NCBI GenBank assembly: GCA_013042915.1
Contig: JABDPF010000078.1
Location: 1-46,831, forward strand
Reading direction: 5' to 3'
From: Lysobacterales bacterium
Lineage (GTDB): Bacteria > Pseudomonadota > Gammaproteobacteria > Xanthomonadales > SZUA-36
Length of the DNA stretch: 46,831 nt
Below the pieces are notes generated by a model. The model worked only from the letters and a program-made list of their open reading frames with translations. It had not been told where the DNA came from and did no database searches. The position numbers and the translations under genes are program-made. Shown in pieces: positions 26,581 to 34,222 of this stretch (position 1 is the first letter of the stretch; every line of letters starts with the position of its first letter).

Positions 26581-26603
26581 TTATCCACAGGATTTGTGGA
26601 TAA
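26581..26603. promoter_or_regulatory. Inverted pair of perfect DnaA boxes
   Basis: TTATCCACA (26581-26589, plus strand) and TTATCCACA on the minus strand (26595-26603), five bases apart. Both match the strongest DnaA site. The flank CTTTTTCAACAGGG resembles sequence around dnaA and oriC boxes in other gammaproteobacteria. Confidence 0.75.
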
Positions 26604-26606
26604 GTT

Positions 26607-26831
26607 TCAGGCCACGTTGAGCGCCAGCTGGATGTCGTTCTCTGCGCGGCGAACCACTGGCCTGCGACGCCCGATTTGGCGCCTCAAACTGCGCTTGGCC
26701 TGGGGTGACACGAATTCGACATGGGTGCCGTCCGAAAACTGTAACATCCAAATCTCGCGCGTGCCCTCGCCGGGCGGCGTCACCGCGATGACACCGGTGA
26801 TGGTCTTTCCGATCAAGTCCTGGTTTTTCAT
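26607..26831 (-). CDS. Small protein of unknown function
   Basis: A 74-residue protein that I do not recognise. The first 45 residues look like a small beta fold (LIGKTITGVIAV, EIWMLQFSDGTHVEFV), and the rest is an arginine-rich tail (RSLRRQIGRRRPVVRR) that could bind nucleic acid. The ATG at 26831 has a perfect AGGAGG six bases upstream, which favours this strand over an overlapping plus-strand frame (26596-26862) with no ribosome site. It ends four bases from the DnaA box pair. Any link with replication control is speculation. Confidence 0.7.
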   Translation of the reverse strand: MKNQDLIGKTITGVIAVTPPGEGTREIWMLQFSDGTHVEFVSPQAKRSLRRQIGRRRPVVRRAENDIQLALNVA

Positions 26832-26927
26832 GGCAAGCCTCCTGGTCCTATCGTTCCTCTGAGCGTAGTTAACCCCATACCTTTCTCAAAACCTGAGAGC
26901 AGGGAGAAACCAAAATAGTCTGGAGCC

Positions 26928-26947
26928 CCGGGCGAGCGTTCGCCCGG
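26928..26947 (-). terminator. Probable terminator of the ComEA-like gene
   Basis: A perfect 8-bp stem CCGGGCGA/TCGCCCGG with a four-base loop lies 19 bp past the stop of the ComEA-like gene. It lacks a clean T run (ATTTT follows at a distance), so termination strength is uncertain. Confidence 0.6.
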
Positions 26948-26965
26948 AGCGAAACCAGAGGATCT

Positions 26966-27247
26966 TCAATCCGCGCCCGAAGCCTCGCCCCCTTCGAGCA
27001 GGATCATTCCCCGATTCTGATCGACCGTGCGTAACCCGATGCCTTTCACGTTGATCAACTCGTCGGCGTGGTCAAAGCTGCCGTTTTCCTCGCGGTAAGC
27101 AACGATGGCGTTCGCCTTGCTCAAACCGACACCCTTGAGATTCTCTGCAATCTCTTGTGCGCTCGCGCTGTTGACGTTTACCGGTTCGGCCGCCCAGGCG
27201 GTCAAGGCAAACAGAATGGACACGATTCCCAAGATGAATTTATTCAC
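26966..27247 (-). CDS. ComEA-family helix-hairpin-helix protein
   Basis: A 93-residue exported protein. A signal peptide (about residues 1-20, FILGIVSILFALTAWA) precedes a double helix-hairpin-helix module (VNVNSASAQEIAENLKGVGLSKANAIVAYREENGSF, then ELINVKGIGLRTVDQNRGMI). Family members bind DNA in the periplasm and, in competent species, pull incoming DNA through the outer membrane secretin. The GTG at 27247 has GGGGG seven bases upstream; the longer reading frame (27292) precedes the signal peptide and is not used. It is monocistronic. Together with a pilus gene at the window start, natural transformation is possible but not shown. Confidence 0.88.
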   Translation of the reverse strand: MNKFILGIVSILFALTAWAAEPVNVNSASAQEIAENLKGVGLSKANAIVAYREENGSFDHADELINVKGIGLRTVDQNRGMILLEGGEASGAD

Positions 27248-27417
27248 TTCAATACCCCCTCTCTGTAGCTGAGTTGCAAGATGTGAAACCATCGATTTCG
27301 ATTGGCTTCGGCTACCAGCCTAGCCGGCCTGGCGAACATCGAGTAGCGAGATCGCCCCGGCTCGATGTAGGAAAAATACCGACCCCAACCGGCACGACGG
27401 ATGGCGCCGGTCGAAGG

Positions 27418-27446
27418 TTGATCGACCTCGCCGCTTGCGGCACAAT
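27418..27446 (+). promoter_or_regulatory. Candidate ffs promoter
   Basis: TTGATC (27418-27423) and CACAAT (27441-27446) are 17 bp apart. The start point would be near 27453, about 45 bases before the mature 4.5S RNA, fitting a processed precursor. Confidence 0.55.
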
Positions 27447-27498
27447 GCTCTCCCCTGCACGCCGCGCGAGAGCATTTCGGCACCCAGGGAAAGTCAAT

Positions 27499-27613
27499 GG
27501 TGACCCCCGCCGGTCCCCCCGCGACGACAAGTTGTGAACCCCGTCAGGCCCGGAAGGGAGCAGCGGCAGCAATGGACTCGGGCGCCGGGGTGTGGCGGAC
27601 GGGGGTTGCCACC
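27499..27613 (+). ncRNA. ffs: Signal recognition particle 4.5S RNA
   Basis: A roughly 115-base RNA with the conserved SRP helix-8 apex (GTCAGGCCCGGAAGGGAGCAGC), the symmetric and asymmetric loops bound by Ffh. The ends pair: GGTGACCCCCG at the 5' side with CGGGGGTTGCCACC at the 3' side. The RNA joins Ffh to target nascent membrane proteins to FtsY. Its place directly before dnaX is conserved in gammaproteobacteria. The exact ends are estimated from the pairing. Confidence 0.93.
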
Positions 27614-27633
27614 TTCTCTGCGGATTTGTTTGC

Positions 27634-27639
27634 TATAGT
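27634..27639 (+). promoter_or_regulatory. Extended -10 promoter of dnaX
   Basis: TGC-TATAGT forms an extended -10 element ending eight bases before the dnaX ATG. There is no Shine-Dalgarno sequence between them, so the transcript would be leaderless or nearly so. The -35 region is poor, as usual for extended -10 promoters. Confidence 0.5.
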
Positions 27640-27647
27640 TCTCCCCC

Positions 27648-29303
27648 ATGAGTTACCAAGTCCTCGCCAGGAAATGGCGCCCCAAAACATTCGATCAACT
27701 GGTCGGCCAGGAACACGTCTCACAGGCCCTGGTCAACGGCCTTGACCAGGACCGCCTGCACCACGCCTTCCTGTTCACGGGCACCCGCGGCGTGGGCAAG
27801 ACCACGATCGCCCGCATCCTCGCAAAGTGCCTGAACTGCGAGGCCGGGACCAGTTCACAGCCCTGCGGCGAATGCGGCAGCTGCGTCGACCTGGACGAGG
27901 GACGTTTCGTGGACATGATCGAAATTGACGCCGCGTCCAGGACCGGTGTCGACGACATGCGCGAATTGCTGGAGTCCGTGCAGTACACGCCGACCCGTGG
28001 CCGCTTCAAGATCTACGTCATCGACGAGGTCCACATGCTGTCGGGCCACAGCTTCAACGCGCTGCTCAAAACGCTCGAAGAGCCGCCTCCGCACGTCAAA
28101 TTCGTTCTGGCGACGACCGACCCCCAGAAAATACCGGTGACGATCCTGTCCCGCTGCCTGCGGTTCAACCTGCGGCGATTGCTTCCCGAGCAGATCCGCG
28201 ACTACCTGGAATCCCTGGTAACCGCCGAGGGTATCGAGACCGAAGCCGAGGCCCTGGGCGCCCTGGCCCGAGCCGCGGACGGCAGCATGCGCGACGGACT
28301 CAGTCTGCTGGACCAGGCCATTGCCTTTGGCGGCGGCAAACTGGCCATGAGCGACCTCGAATCCATGCTGGGGCTGGTCGAGCACGAGCACCTGGCCTCG
28401 ATGATTCGCTCGCTGGCCGCGGGCGACGCCGAGGGCATGCTGGGCATCGTCGAGGAACTCGTCGCCCAGTCACGCGATCTCGACACCGTGTTGCTCAATC
28501 TCGCCGAGGTACTGCACCGCGTGACGCTCGCGCAATGCGTGCCCGGCTACCGTGACAACGAGCGCTCCGATTGGCCGGCCATCGAACGCCTCGCGGAATC
28601 GCTGAGCGTCGAGGACGCCCAGTTGTTTTACCAGATCGCGATCAAGGGGCGGAACGAGCTGGGCCTGGCGCCCGATCCGCGCACCGGCCTGGAAATGACC
28701 CTGCTGCGCATGCTGGCCTTCCGTCCCGCGGACACCCGGCCGCCGACGGAAGACGGTAGCGCGCCCGCCGCCCCGGAACGTAAAAAATCTGCCGGCGAGG
28801 GCGCGACCGGAGCCAGCGCAGCCGCGCCAACCACCGCCTCGAACCCGGCGCAATCCGCCGTGCAGAACGCCAAACCCGAAAAGGCGCCGGCCGCTCCGCA
28901 GACCGAATCCGCTCCGGCCACCGACAGCGACTGGCTGAGCATCCAGGGCCGCTTGGAGGTGAACGGTCAGGTGCGGGAGCTTGCGCGCAACATCGAGCTG
29001 AAATCACGCGATGGCAACGTCTGGACCTTCGTCATCGTCGAGGCTCTCAAGCACCTCGGCTCCAAGGCATGCCAGTCCCGCCTCGAGCGCGCGCTTGGAA
29101 ATCTGATGGACCAGGACATCACGGTGCGGCTCGTCGAGGAACGCGCCGCCCCGGAGCGCACCGCCGCTGCGACCGAGCAGGAACAGGTCAAGCAGAACCA
29201 GAGCGATGCCGAGCGCGCCATCGACGAAGACCCCAACGTTCGAGAGCTCAAAGACAAGATGGGTGCACGCGTCATCGACGACAGCATCCAGCCGATACAG
29301 TAA
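27648..29303 (+). CDS. dnaX: DNA polymerase III subunit tau (clamp loader)
   Basis: A 551-residue AAA+ clamp-loader subunit that links the polymerase cores and loads the beta clamp. It has Walker A (GTRGVGKT, 45-52), a zinc site (C64, C73, C76, C79), Walker B (VIDEVH) and the arginine-finger motif SRC (168-170). A proline- and alanine-rich linker (about 360-430) precedes the C-terminal alpha-binding domain. It is shorter than E. coli tau (643). An A6 run (28782-28787) lies in the linker, but a -1 slip there would not reach an early stop, so a separate gamma form is not predicted by the E. coli mechanism. It is followed by ybaB and recR. Confidence 0.97.
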   Translation: MSYQVLARKWRPKTFDQLVGQEHVSQALVNGLDQDRLHHAFLFTGTRGVGKTTIARILAKCLNCEAGTSSQPCGECGSCVDLDEGRFVDMIEIDAASRTGVDDMRELLESVQYTPTRGRFKIYVIDEVHMLSGHSFNALLKTLEEPPPHVKFVLATTDPQKIPVTILSRCLRFNLRRLLPEQIRDYLESLVTAEGIETEAEALGALARAADGSMRDGLSLLDQAIAFGGGKLAMSDLESMLGLVEHEHLASMIRSLAAGDAEGMLGIVEELVAQSRDLDTVLLNLAEVLHRVTLAQCVPGYRDNERSDWPAIERLAESLSVEDAQLFYQIAIKGRNELGLAPDPRTGLEMTLLRMLAFRPADTRPPTEDGSAPAAPERKKSAGEGATGASAAAPTTASNPAQSAVQNAKPEKAPAAPQTESAPATDSDWLSIQGRLEVNGQVRELARNIELKSRDGNVWTFVIVEALKHLGSKACQSRLERALGNLMDQDITVRLVEERAAPERTAAATEQEQVKQNQSDAERAIDEDPNVRELKDKMGARVIDDSIQPIQ

Positions 29304-29322
29304 TCACGAGGAACACGCTCTT

Positions 29323-29643
29323 ATGAAAGGTAACATCGCCGGCCTGATGCAACAGGCCCAGAAAATGCAGCAACAGATGCAGGAAGCGCAGGAAGAATTG
29401 GCCAACATGGTCGTCACCGGCGAAGCCGCTGCCGGCCTGGTCAAGGTCTCGATGAACGGCAAGCACGCGGTCAATCGCGTGCAGATTGACCCTTCCCTGC
29501 TGGATGATAAGGAAATGCTCGAAGACGTGGTCACCGCCGCGATCAACGACGCGGTCAACCGCATCGCGACGACCACCGCCGAGCGCATGTCGGAGATGAC
29601 TTCAGGCATGAACCTGCCGCCCGGCATGAAATTGCCGTTCTGA
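29323..29643 (+). CDS. ybaB: YbaB/EbfC nucleoid-associated protein
   Basis: A 106-residue dimeric DNA-binding protein ([28 protein letters not shown]... [21 protein letters not shown]). It starts 19 bp after dnaX in the conserved dnaX-ybaB-recR operon. The ATG at 29323 fits the family start; the open frame extends 39 codons upstream inside dnaX and is not used. It probably coats or organises DNA; its exact function in the operon is not settled. Confidence 0.97.
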   Translation: MKGNIAGLMQQAQKMQQQMQEAQEELANMVVTGEAAAGLVKVSMNGKHAVNRVQIDPSLLDDKEMLEDVVTAAINDAVNRIATTTAERMSEMTSGMNLPPGMKLPF

Positions 29644-29650
29644 ATCCATC

Positions 29651-30253
29651 GTGAGCCAGGAACCGCTGCTCGACCAGTTCATCGAGTCCTTGCGCTGTCT
29701 GCCGGGCGTGGGGCCCAAGTCGGCCCAACGCATGGCCCTGCACCTGCTTGAGCGTGACCGCAATGGCGGCCGCCATCTCGCCACGGTGCTCGAGGCCGCA
29801 ATGGAGCGCATCGGCCGCTGCAGCCGATGCCGCAACCTGACCGAGCAGGAAACCTGCGCGATTTGCGCCAACGACCAGCGCGACCGAAGCTTGCTGTGCA
29901 TCGTCGAATCACCGAGTGATGTCATCGCGATCGAGCACGCCACCGGATACCAGGGGCAATATTTTGTGCTGATGGGACGGCTCTCGCCGTTGGACGGCAT
30001 CGGCCCGGCCGAACTAGGCCTCGACGCGCTGGCCGACCGTCTGGCCGGGCAGCCCCCTGGCGAGATGATCATCGCCACCAACCCCACCGTGGAAGGGGAA
30101 GCCACGGCCTTCTACCTTCAGCGCATGGCCCGCAAGCACGACATCCCGATCAGCCGCATCGCCCACGGTGTGCCATTGGGCGGCGAACTCGAATTTACCG
30201 ACCAATCCACCATCGCGCACGCGTTCTCCTCGCGGCAGCGCGTCGAGTCCTAG
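29651..30253 (+). CDS. recR: Recombination protein RecR
   Basis: A 200-residue protein of the RecFOR pathway, which loads RecA at single-strand gaps. It has an N-terminal helix-hairpin-helix (LRCLPGVGPKSAQRMALHLL), a four-cysteine zinc motif (C57, C60, C69, C72), a Toprim domain (LLCIVESPSDVIAIE, ATNPTVEGEATAFYLQRM) and a C-terminal Walker B-like end (RIAHGVPLGGELEFTDQSTIAHAF). The start is a GTG seven bases after ybaB. It matches the E. coli length (201). Confidence 0.98.
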   Translation: MSQEPLLDQFIESLRCLPGVGPKSAQRMALHLLERDRNGGRHLATVLEAAMERIGRCSRCRNLTEQETCAICANDQRDRSLLCIVESPSDVIAIEHATGYQGQYFVLMGRLSPLDGIGPAELGLDALADRLAGQPPGEMIIATNPTVEGEATAFYLQRMARKHDIPISRIAHGVPLGGELEFTDQSTIAHAFSSRQRVES

Positions 30254-30282
30254 GCCACCGTTCGAAACCGGACCACGTCGCC

Positions 30283-30340
30283 TGTAGGTGTGACGCCAGT
30301 CGCGACCTTTTTGCCATTCGCAACTGACGTCGCTCCTACA
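30283..30340. repeat. REPIN-like inverted repeat pair 2
   Basis: TGTAGGTGTGACGCCAGTCG... at 30283-30305 and, on the opposite strand, TGTAGGAGCGACGTCAGTTG... at 30318-30340, only 12 bp apart. The core is the same as in the pair at 13258-13338. It sits between recR and the convergent thiamine operon, and its hairpin may end transcription from both sides. Confidence 0.85.
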
Positions 30341-31100
30341 AAAGCGAGAGCCTTGCCGTCCAGAGTTCCAGCAACGATCGGTAAAAATCCTGCTGCCGTT
30401 GCAGGCGTTGGCGATCTGCGTTAACTACCGGTCGCGCCAGGTAGGCTTGGAGGAACTCGTCCACGAGAAGCTCGGGCAATTCGTGGTGGCCGGTAACCAC
30501 CGCCAGGTCAAAATAGGCATCGCCCATACCGGCGAATTCCCAGTCGATCAGCATCAGCGTGTCGCTCTCCAGCACATTCTGTGCAAGCAGGTCGTTGTGG
30601 CACAGCACGGGTACGGACGGCTCGATCAGGGCATGCGCTTTTTGAACGACGGCGAGCATGGCCTGGGCCTTGGGCGTTGCGATCTGGTTTGCATACCGAA
30701 CGGCGTGGGCCAGGGGATCGAACGCTCTGCCCGCCGGCCTCACCGCGTGCAGCCGGCGCAGCAACCCGGCCAGGCGCTCGAGGTTCTCGGCACGAAGCAA
30801 ATCCGCCGGCGTCCATGCCCGCCCCGGCAGGAAGCGCCGCAGATAAACGCCACGGTCAGCATCGAAAAACAGGGGGCTCGGTCCGAAGCCCGCCTTCGCG
30901 ATGGCTGCACAGACCTCCTGTTCGGATCGGCGGTCGAGGCCAAGGCGGGCGGCCTCCGGCGAATCGACGCGCAGCACGAAGTGCTTTCCACCCCGTTCGA
31001 CCCGGTAACTGCGGCTGGCCACACCACCGGGCAATCTTTCGCTGATGCAGGCATCGCCGAAACCTGGAATTGCCGCCAGCAGGGCGCGTGCCTGCTTCAT
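30336..31100 (-). CDS. Thiamine kinase-like aminoglycoside/choline phosphotransferase family protein
   Basis: A 254-residue kinase of the APH/choline kinase fold. It has a lysine/arginine-type N-lobe (HFVLRVDSP), then Brenner's motif H168-N169-D170...N175 (CHNDLLAQNVL) and metal-binding D186 (LIDWEFAGMGD). The fold phosphorylates small alcohols. Its start overlaps the transporter stop as ATGA (31097-31100), and the whole operon lies under a TPP riboswitch, so thiamine or a precursor is the likely substrate, giving thiamine phosphate as E. coli ThiK (YcfN) does. Substrate is inference from context. Its 3' end overlaps the REPIN unit by a few bases. Confidence 0.85.
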   Translation of the reverse strand: MKQARALLAAIPGFGDACISERLPGGVASRSYRVERGGKHFVLRVDSPEAARLGLDRRSEQEVCAAIAKAGFGPSPLFFDADRGVYLRRFLPGRAWTPADLLRAENLERLAGLLRRLHAVRPAGRAFDPLAHAVRYANQIATPKAQAMLAVVQKAHALIEPSVPVLCHNDLLAQNVLESDTLMLIDWEFAGMGDAYFDLAVVTGHHELPELLVDEFLQAYLARPVVNADRQRLQRQQDFYRSLLELWTARLSLL

Positions 31101-31681
31101 CCTTCTTGCTCCAGCATACTGCGTTTCCATGACCGGTAACCGAACACGATCATCACGAGGTAGGCCACGAAAAGCACGGACGTGAAGTAGAGCTCTCGAC
31201 TGACGTATAGGTACACCGAGACCGCGTCGATCACGAACCAGTAAACCCAGTTCTCGAGGATTTTACGGGCCACCATCCAGGTGGCCACCACCGCCCCCCA
31301 GGTAGTGAAGGCGTCCGCGAACGGCAGCGCAGCATCACTGAAACGCTGCAGCAGTCCTCCGCTGACCAGCACCAACGTAAACACGACGAGCACGGCGACC
31401 ACGTGTTTGCGCATGGGCCAAGTGCTCACCTCGACCCCATGATGATTCGCACCACCACGCCGCCACTGGTACCAGCCGTACACCGCCATGGCCAGGTAGA
31501 AAATTTGCAGAGCGGCCTCCGCGTAAAGGCGCGCAGCGTACATGATGAACAGGTACAGGGTAGTGCTCACCGCGGCGGCGGCCCAGCACCATATGTTCTG
31601 GCGAATGGCCAGCAGCAGATACAGCACCGCCAGGGCCACGGCAGCCAGTTCGAGCCACTGCAGGAAGCTCAGCTGCGGCAC
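31097..31681 (-). CDS. pnuT: PnuC/PnuT-family vitamin transporter, probably for thiamine
   Basis: A 194-residue inner-membrane protein with seven hydrophobic segments and PnuC motifs (NIWCWAAAAVSTTLYLFIMY, QIFYLAMAVYGWYQW, ENWVYWFVIDAVSVYLYVSRELYFTSVLF). PnuC proteins carry nicotinamide riboside by facilitated diffusion followed by phosphorylation inside the cell. Relatives in TPP-controlled operons (PnuT) carry thiamine. The neighbouring kinase would provide the trapping step. It starts 7 bp after the YkoF-like gene. The assignment to thiamine rests on the riboswitch and operon context. Confidence 0.88.
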   Translation of the reverse strand: MPQLSFLQWLELAAVALAVLYLLLAIRQNIWCWAAAAVSTTLYLFIMYAARLYAEAALQIFYLAMAVYGWYQWRRGGANHHGVEVSTWPMRKHVVAVLVVFTLVLVSGGLLQRFSDAALPFADAFTTWGAVVATWMVARKILENWVYWFVIDAVSVYLYVSRELYFTSVLFVAYLVMIVFGYRSWKRSMLEQEG

Positions 31682-31688
31682 AGCATGC

Positions 31689-31973
31689 TCAGGCGTCGGG
31701 CGTCAGGGTCGGCGCGCGATCGAGTTCCTTGTCCACGTTGAGGTACTTGACCACCAGGACCACCGTGTCGTCGCTGTTCATGGCCCGACGCATACAGTGG
31801 TTGACGGCGCCGGTCACGGCCTCGAACGGTCCACAAATCTGGGAGCTAAGCTGGTTCGTGACGATCTCGATGTCCTCCTGTCGCTGCAGGTTCTCGATGA
31901 ACTCGATAATCGTGGGGATCGGTCCGCTCTTGAGCGGGTAGAGGCTCATTTCAGCGACAATGTTCATAATCAA
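31689..31973 (-). CDS. YkoF-like thiamine/HMP-binding protein
   Basis: A 94-residue ferredoxin-fold protein (MIMNIVAEMSLYPLKSGPIPTIIEFIENLQ...EIVTNQLSSQICGPFEAVTGAV...VVLVVKYLNVD). This matches single-domain relatives of YkoF/MTH1187, which bind thiamine or hydroxymethylpyrimidine in the cytosol. It lacks a signal peptide. It sits between the TonB receptor (3 bp gap) and the transporter (7 bp gap), fitting a ligand-binding or delivery role in thiamine uptake. The exact ligand and role are not established for such short members. Confidence 0.75.
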   Translation of the reverse strand: MIMNIVAEMSLYPLKSGPIPTIIEFIENLQRQEDIEIVTNQLSSQICGPFEAVTGAVNHCMRRAMNSDDTVVLVVKYLNVDKELDRAPTLTPDA

Positions 31974-31976
31974 TCC

Positions 31977-34166
31977 TCAATAGTGATAACCCAGCGTGAG
32001 TCCGTAATGACGCGGATCGCCAAGCCGGGTGTAGCGGGTCCGTTCAAACAAGGGCGGCGCCAGGCCGAAGGAAAATCCCCGGGTCGCGTAATCTTCGTCC
32101 AGCAGGTTGCGCACCCAGGCATGAAGGGACCAGCGGCCCCAGGTCTTGCCTGCCTTCAGGTTGACGATGACCCGCGAAGCGGCCTTCTCGTCATGGCTGT
32201 AGTCGAAGTAAAACCCGTCCATGGCATTGATGTCCAGGCGCGCCAGCCAGCCGGCGGGAGTCGCCCATGTGGCGCCCGCGCTCAGGTTATAGCGTGGGGC
32301 GTGGGCGAACGCGCGGCCTTCGAGCTTGCCGTCAATATCCTGTTCTCGCGGCAGTCGGTACTCGTCGATCTTCGACTCCAGCAAACCCAGGGCGCCGTGC
32401 AGGCGCCAGTTCCCTGTCAGCTGCCATCCCAGTGAGGCTTCCACACCGTAGGCGTGACCCTCGGCGTTGCTGGTGATGAAAATGAAGTCGTTCGGGTTGT
32501 CCGTGTACTGTGCCGAGCTGCGCACCTGCATGTTCTTGCGGTCCATCCAGAACGCGGCGGCCTCGGCCGCGAGCCGGTCATCCATCCACAGGCCCTTGAA
32601 TCCGATCTCGGCGTTGAGCAGCGTTTCGGGGTCGAACGAAACCAGCCCGGCGCCGGGAATCGTGGTCGACGCCAGCGCGCGCGCCGCGCTCGGATTGAAG
32701 CCGCCGGCTTTGTAACCGCGGGACAGGCGAGCATAGACATGGCTGCCGTCGTCAAGCAGAACATTCAGGCTGACATCACCGCCCCACAAGGTTTCCGAGG
32801 GATCGAAGTCGTTTCCGGGCTGCGGGGTTCCGGGCGACAGGCGGTCTGTGAACTCGTCGCGGTAGTCTGCGGACCATCGTTCGAGCCGCAGTCCGGTGTT
32901 CAAAGAGAGACGATCGCTGAGCTTGCTGTCCAGCCGGCCGAACAGCGCCAGATTCGACGAGTCGTAATCACTCATGAGGAACGTGTCACTGGCACACGGC
33001 GTGCACCAGTCGCCGTCATCGTAAACCCCGGCCGACAAAATATCGTCAGATTCATCCAGGCTGGACGCATACCCGCCGACCACCCAGCTCGTCCGGCCAT
33101 CGAGCAACTCGTGGCCCGGGGCGGAAAGCAAACGGAATTCCTGGGTCATGCTACGCCGCTCGCGGGCATCCCAGTAAACATAGTCATAGCCGAACGGCGC
33201 CCAGTAGTCGTTGTTGCCCCATTCACCGTCGAAGGAAAAATAGACCTCGGTGTCCGCAAAGCCGGTGATGCTGACAAACTCCGTGCCCGCGCCCAACGGA
33301 CCGCTCAACTTGAACGAGGCGCCTGCCGTTTGCTGCTCGTCGCGCCCCGGATTGTCGCTGAACACGATGCGACCGTTCTCCGGGGACCAGGCATCGTAAC
33401 CGTTGTCGAAATCGGTATAGAGAACGCTCAGCTTAGCCTGCCAGTCGCTGCCCAGATCCCAGAGGAGCTTGCCCCTGGCCGTGGTTTCGTTGCGCTCGTT
33501 GGTATCGTCCCGACCGAGGTAGACGTTGTCGTAGAACCCGTCGTCGCGATAGTGGTGAACGGAGAATCGCCCGTTGACCGAATCGCCCAGCGCCCCCCCG
33601 GCCGCGACGCCGGCACCGAGGGTGCCCGCGTTTCCGGCCAGGAGCTCGGCGATCACCTCGGTTTCGTTCGAAGGTTCGGCCGACTGTAAATAGACCAGGC
33701 CGGCCAGCGCGCTGGCGCCGAAGCGCGTGGCCTGGGGGCCCCGCAGGACCTCCGCCTGCGCCATGTCGAAAACGCTGCTGATGCCGCCGACGCCCGACAG
33801 ATCGATGTCGTCGACGATGAAACCGACGGACGGGTTTGGCGCGCCCTCGTACTGCTCGAGTTCGCCCACGCCCCGCAACTGGAAATATCGTGCCCGAGCG
33901 CCATCGCCGGACCAGTTCATGTTCGGCACCAACGCAATCATTTCCTCGAAATGCTGCAAGGCGGCGGCGCGAATCGTTTCCTCGCCCAGGACCGTGATGC
34001 TGGAATCGAGCTCCACGGTGGTGGCGCGGCGAAACGCGGACACGACCACCTCCTCCAGCGGTCCGGCCTCAATCTCGGTCGCATTCGAGGTATCGTCGGC
34101 GCTCGCCATCGCACATAGCGGCAACGCGGTGACGAGTGCGGTAAAACAACGTTGGGTTACATTCAT
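31977..34166 (-). CDS. TonB-dependent outer-membrane receptor, probably for thiamine
   Basis: A 729-residue receptor. The signal peptide (about 1-23, ending CAMASA) is followed by a TonB-box-like stretch (PLEEVVVSAFRR), the plug domain (about 45-160, with FQLRGVGE and VFDMAQAEVLRGPQATRFGASALAG) and a 22-strand-type barrel ending RHYGLTLGYHY with a C-terminal aromatic. A TPP riboswitch lies directly before it, and thiamine uptake genes follow, so it most likely imports thiamine or a derivative. Similar riboswitch-controlled receptors were described by comparative genomics as Omr1-type. The start at 34166 fits the signal peptide; its ribosome site is weak and lies in a hairpin. Confidence 0.93.
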   Translation of the reverse strand: MNVTQRCFTALVTALPLCAMASADDTSNATEIEAGPLEEVVVSAFRRATTVELDSSITVLGEETIRAAALQHFEEMIALVPNMNWSGDGARARYFQLRGVGELEQYEGAPNPSVGFIVDDIDLSGVGGISSVFDMAQAEVLRGPQATRFGASALAGLVYLQSAEPSNETEVIAELLAGNAGTLGAGVAAGGALGDSVNGRFSVHHYRDDGFYDNVYLGRDDTNERNETTARGKLLWDLGSDWQAKLSVLYTDFDNGYDAWSPENGRIVFSDNPGRDEQQTAGASFKLSGPLGAGTEFVSITGFADTEVYFSFDGEWGNNDYWAPFGYDYVYWDARERRSMTQEFRLLSAPGHELLDGRTSWVVGGYASSLDESDDILSAGVYDDGDWCTPCASDTFLMSDYDSSNLALFGRLDSKLSDRLSLNTGLRLERWSADYRDEFTDRLSPGTPQPGNDFDPSETLWGGDVSLNVLLDDGSHVYARLSRGYKAGGFNPSAARALASTTIPGAGLVSFDPETLLNAEIGFKGLWMDDRLAAEAAAFWMDRKNMQVRSSAQYTDNPNDFIFITSNAEGHAYGVEASLGWQLTGNWRLHGALGLLESKIDEYRLPREQDIDGKLEGRAFAHAPRYNLSAGATWATPAGWLARLDINAMDGFYFDYSHDEKAASRVIVNLKAGKTWGRWSLHAWVRNLLDEDYATRGFSFGLAPPLFERTRYTRLGDPRHYGLTLGYHY

Positions 34167-34172
34167 AAAACA

Positions 34173-34193
34173 GGATCTCAGCGTTCGAGATCC
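34173..34193 (-). promoter_or_regulatory. Hairpin between TPP aptamer and receptor start
   Basis: A perfect 7-bp stem GGATCTC/GAGATCC with a seven-base loop, ending six bases before the ATG and followed by TGTTTT. It either hides the ribosome-binding region or acts as a weak terminator, so it is the probable expression platform of the riboswitch. Confidence 0.6.
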
Positions 34194-34222
34194 AGTCAAG
34201 CTTTAGCGGGGAATCGAGGAAA

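Larger units (their letters stand above)
26288..26606. other. AT-rich convergent gap with DnaA boxes
   Basis: This 319-bp spacer lies between two convergent genes, so it needs no promoter. It is clearly more AT-rich than its surroundings (for example 26480-26540). It contains three DnaA boxes (26403-26411, 26581-26589, 26595-26603) and a perfect 7-3-7 palindrome, TGGTCAA-TTT-TTGACCA (26513-26529). No open frame in it is supported. Confidence 0.6.

Noticed and set aside
26596-26862. Plus-strand frame of 88 codons overlapping the small Arg-tailed protein
   Set aside because: No ribosome site and it starts within the DnaA box pair; the minus-strand gene has a perfect AGGAGG.
28782-28787. A6 run in dnaX as a programmed frameshift site for a gamma subunit
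   Set aside because: The -1 frame after it stays open to beyond the dnaX stop, so no short gamma form would result, and the +1 frame has no close stop either.
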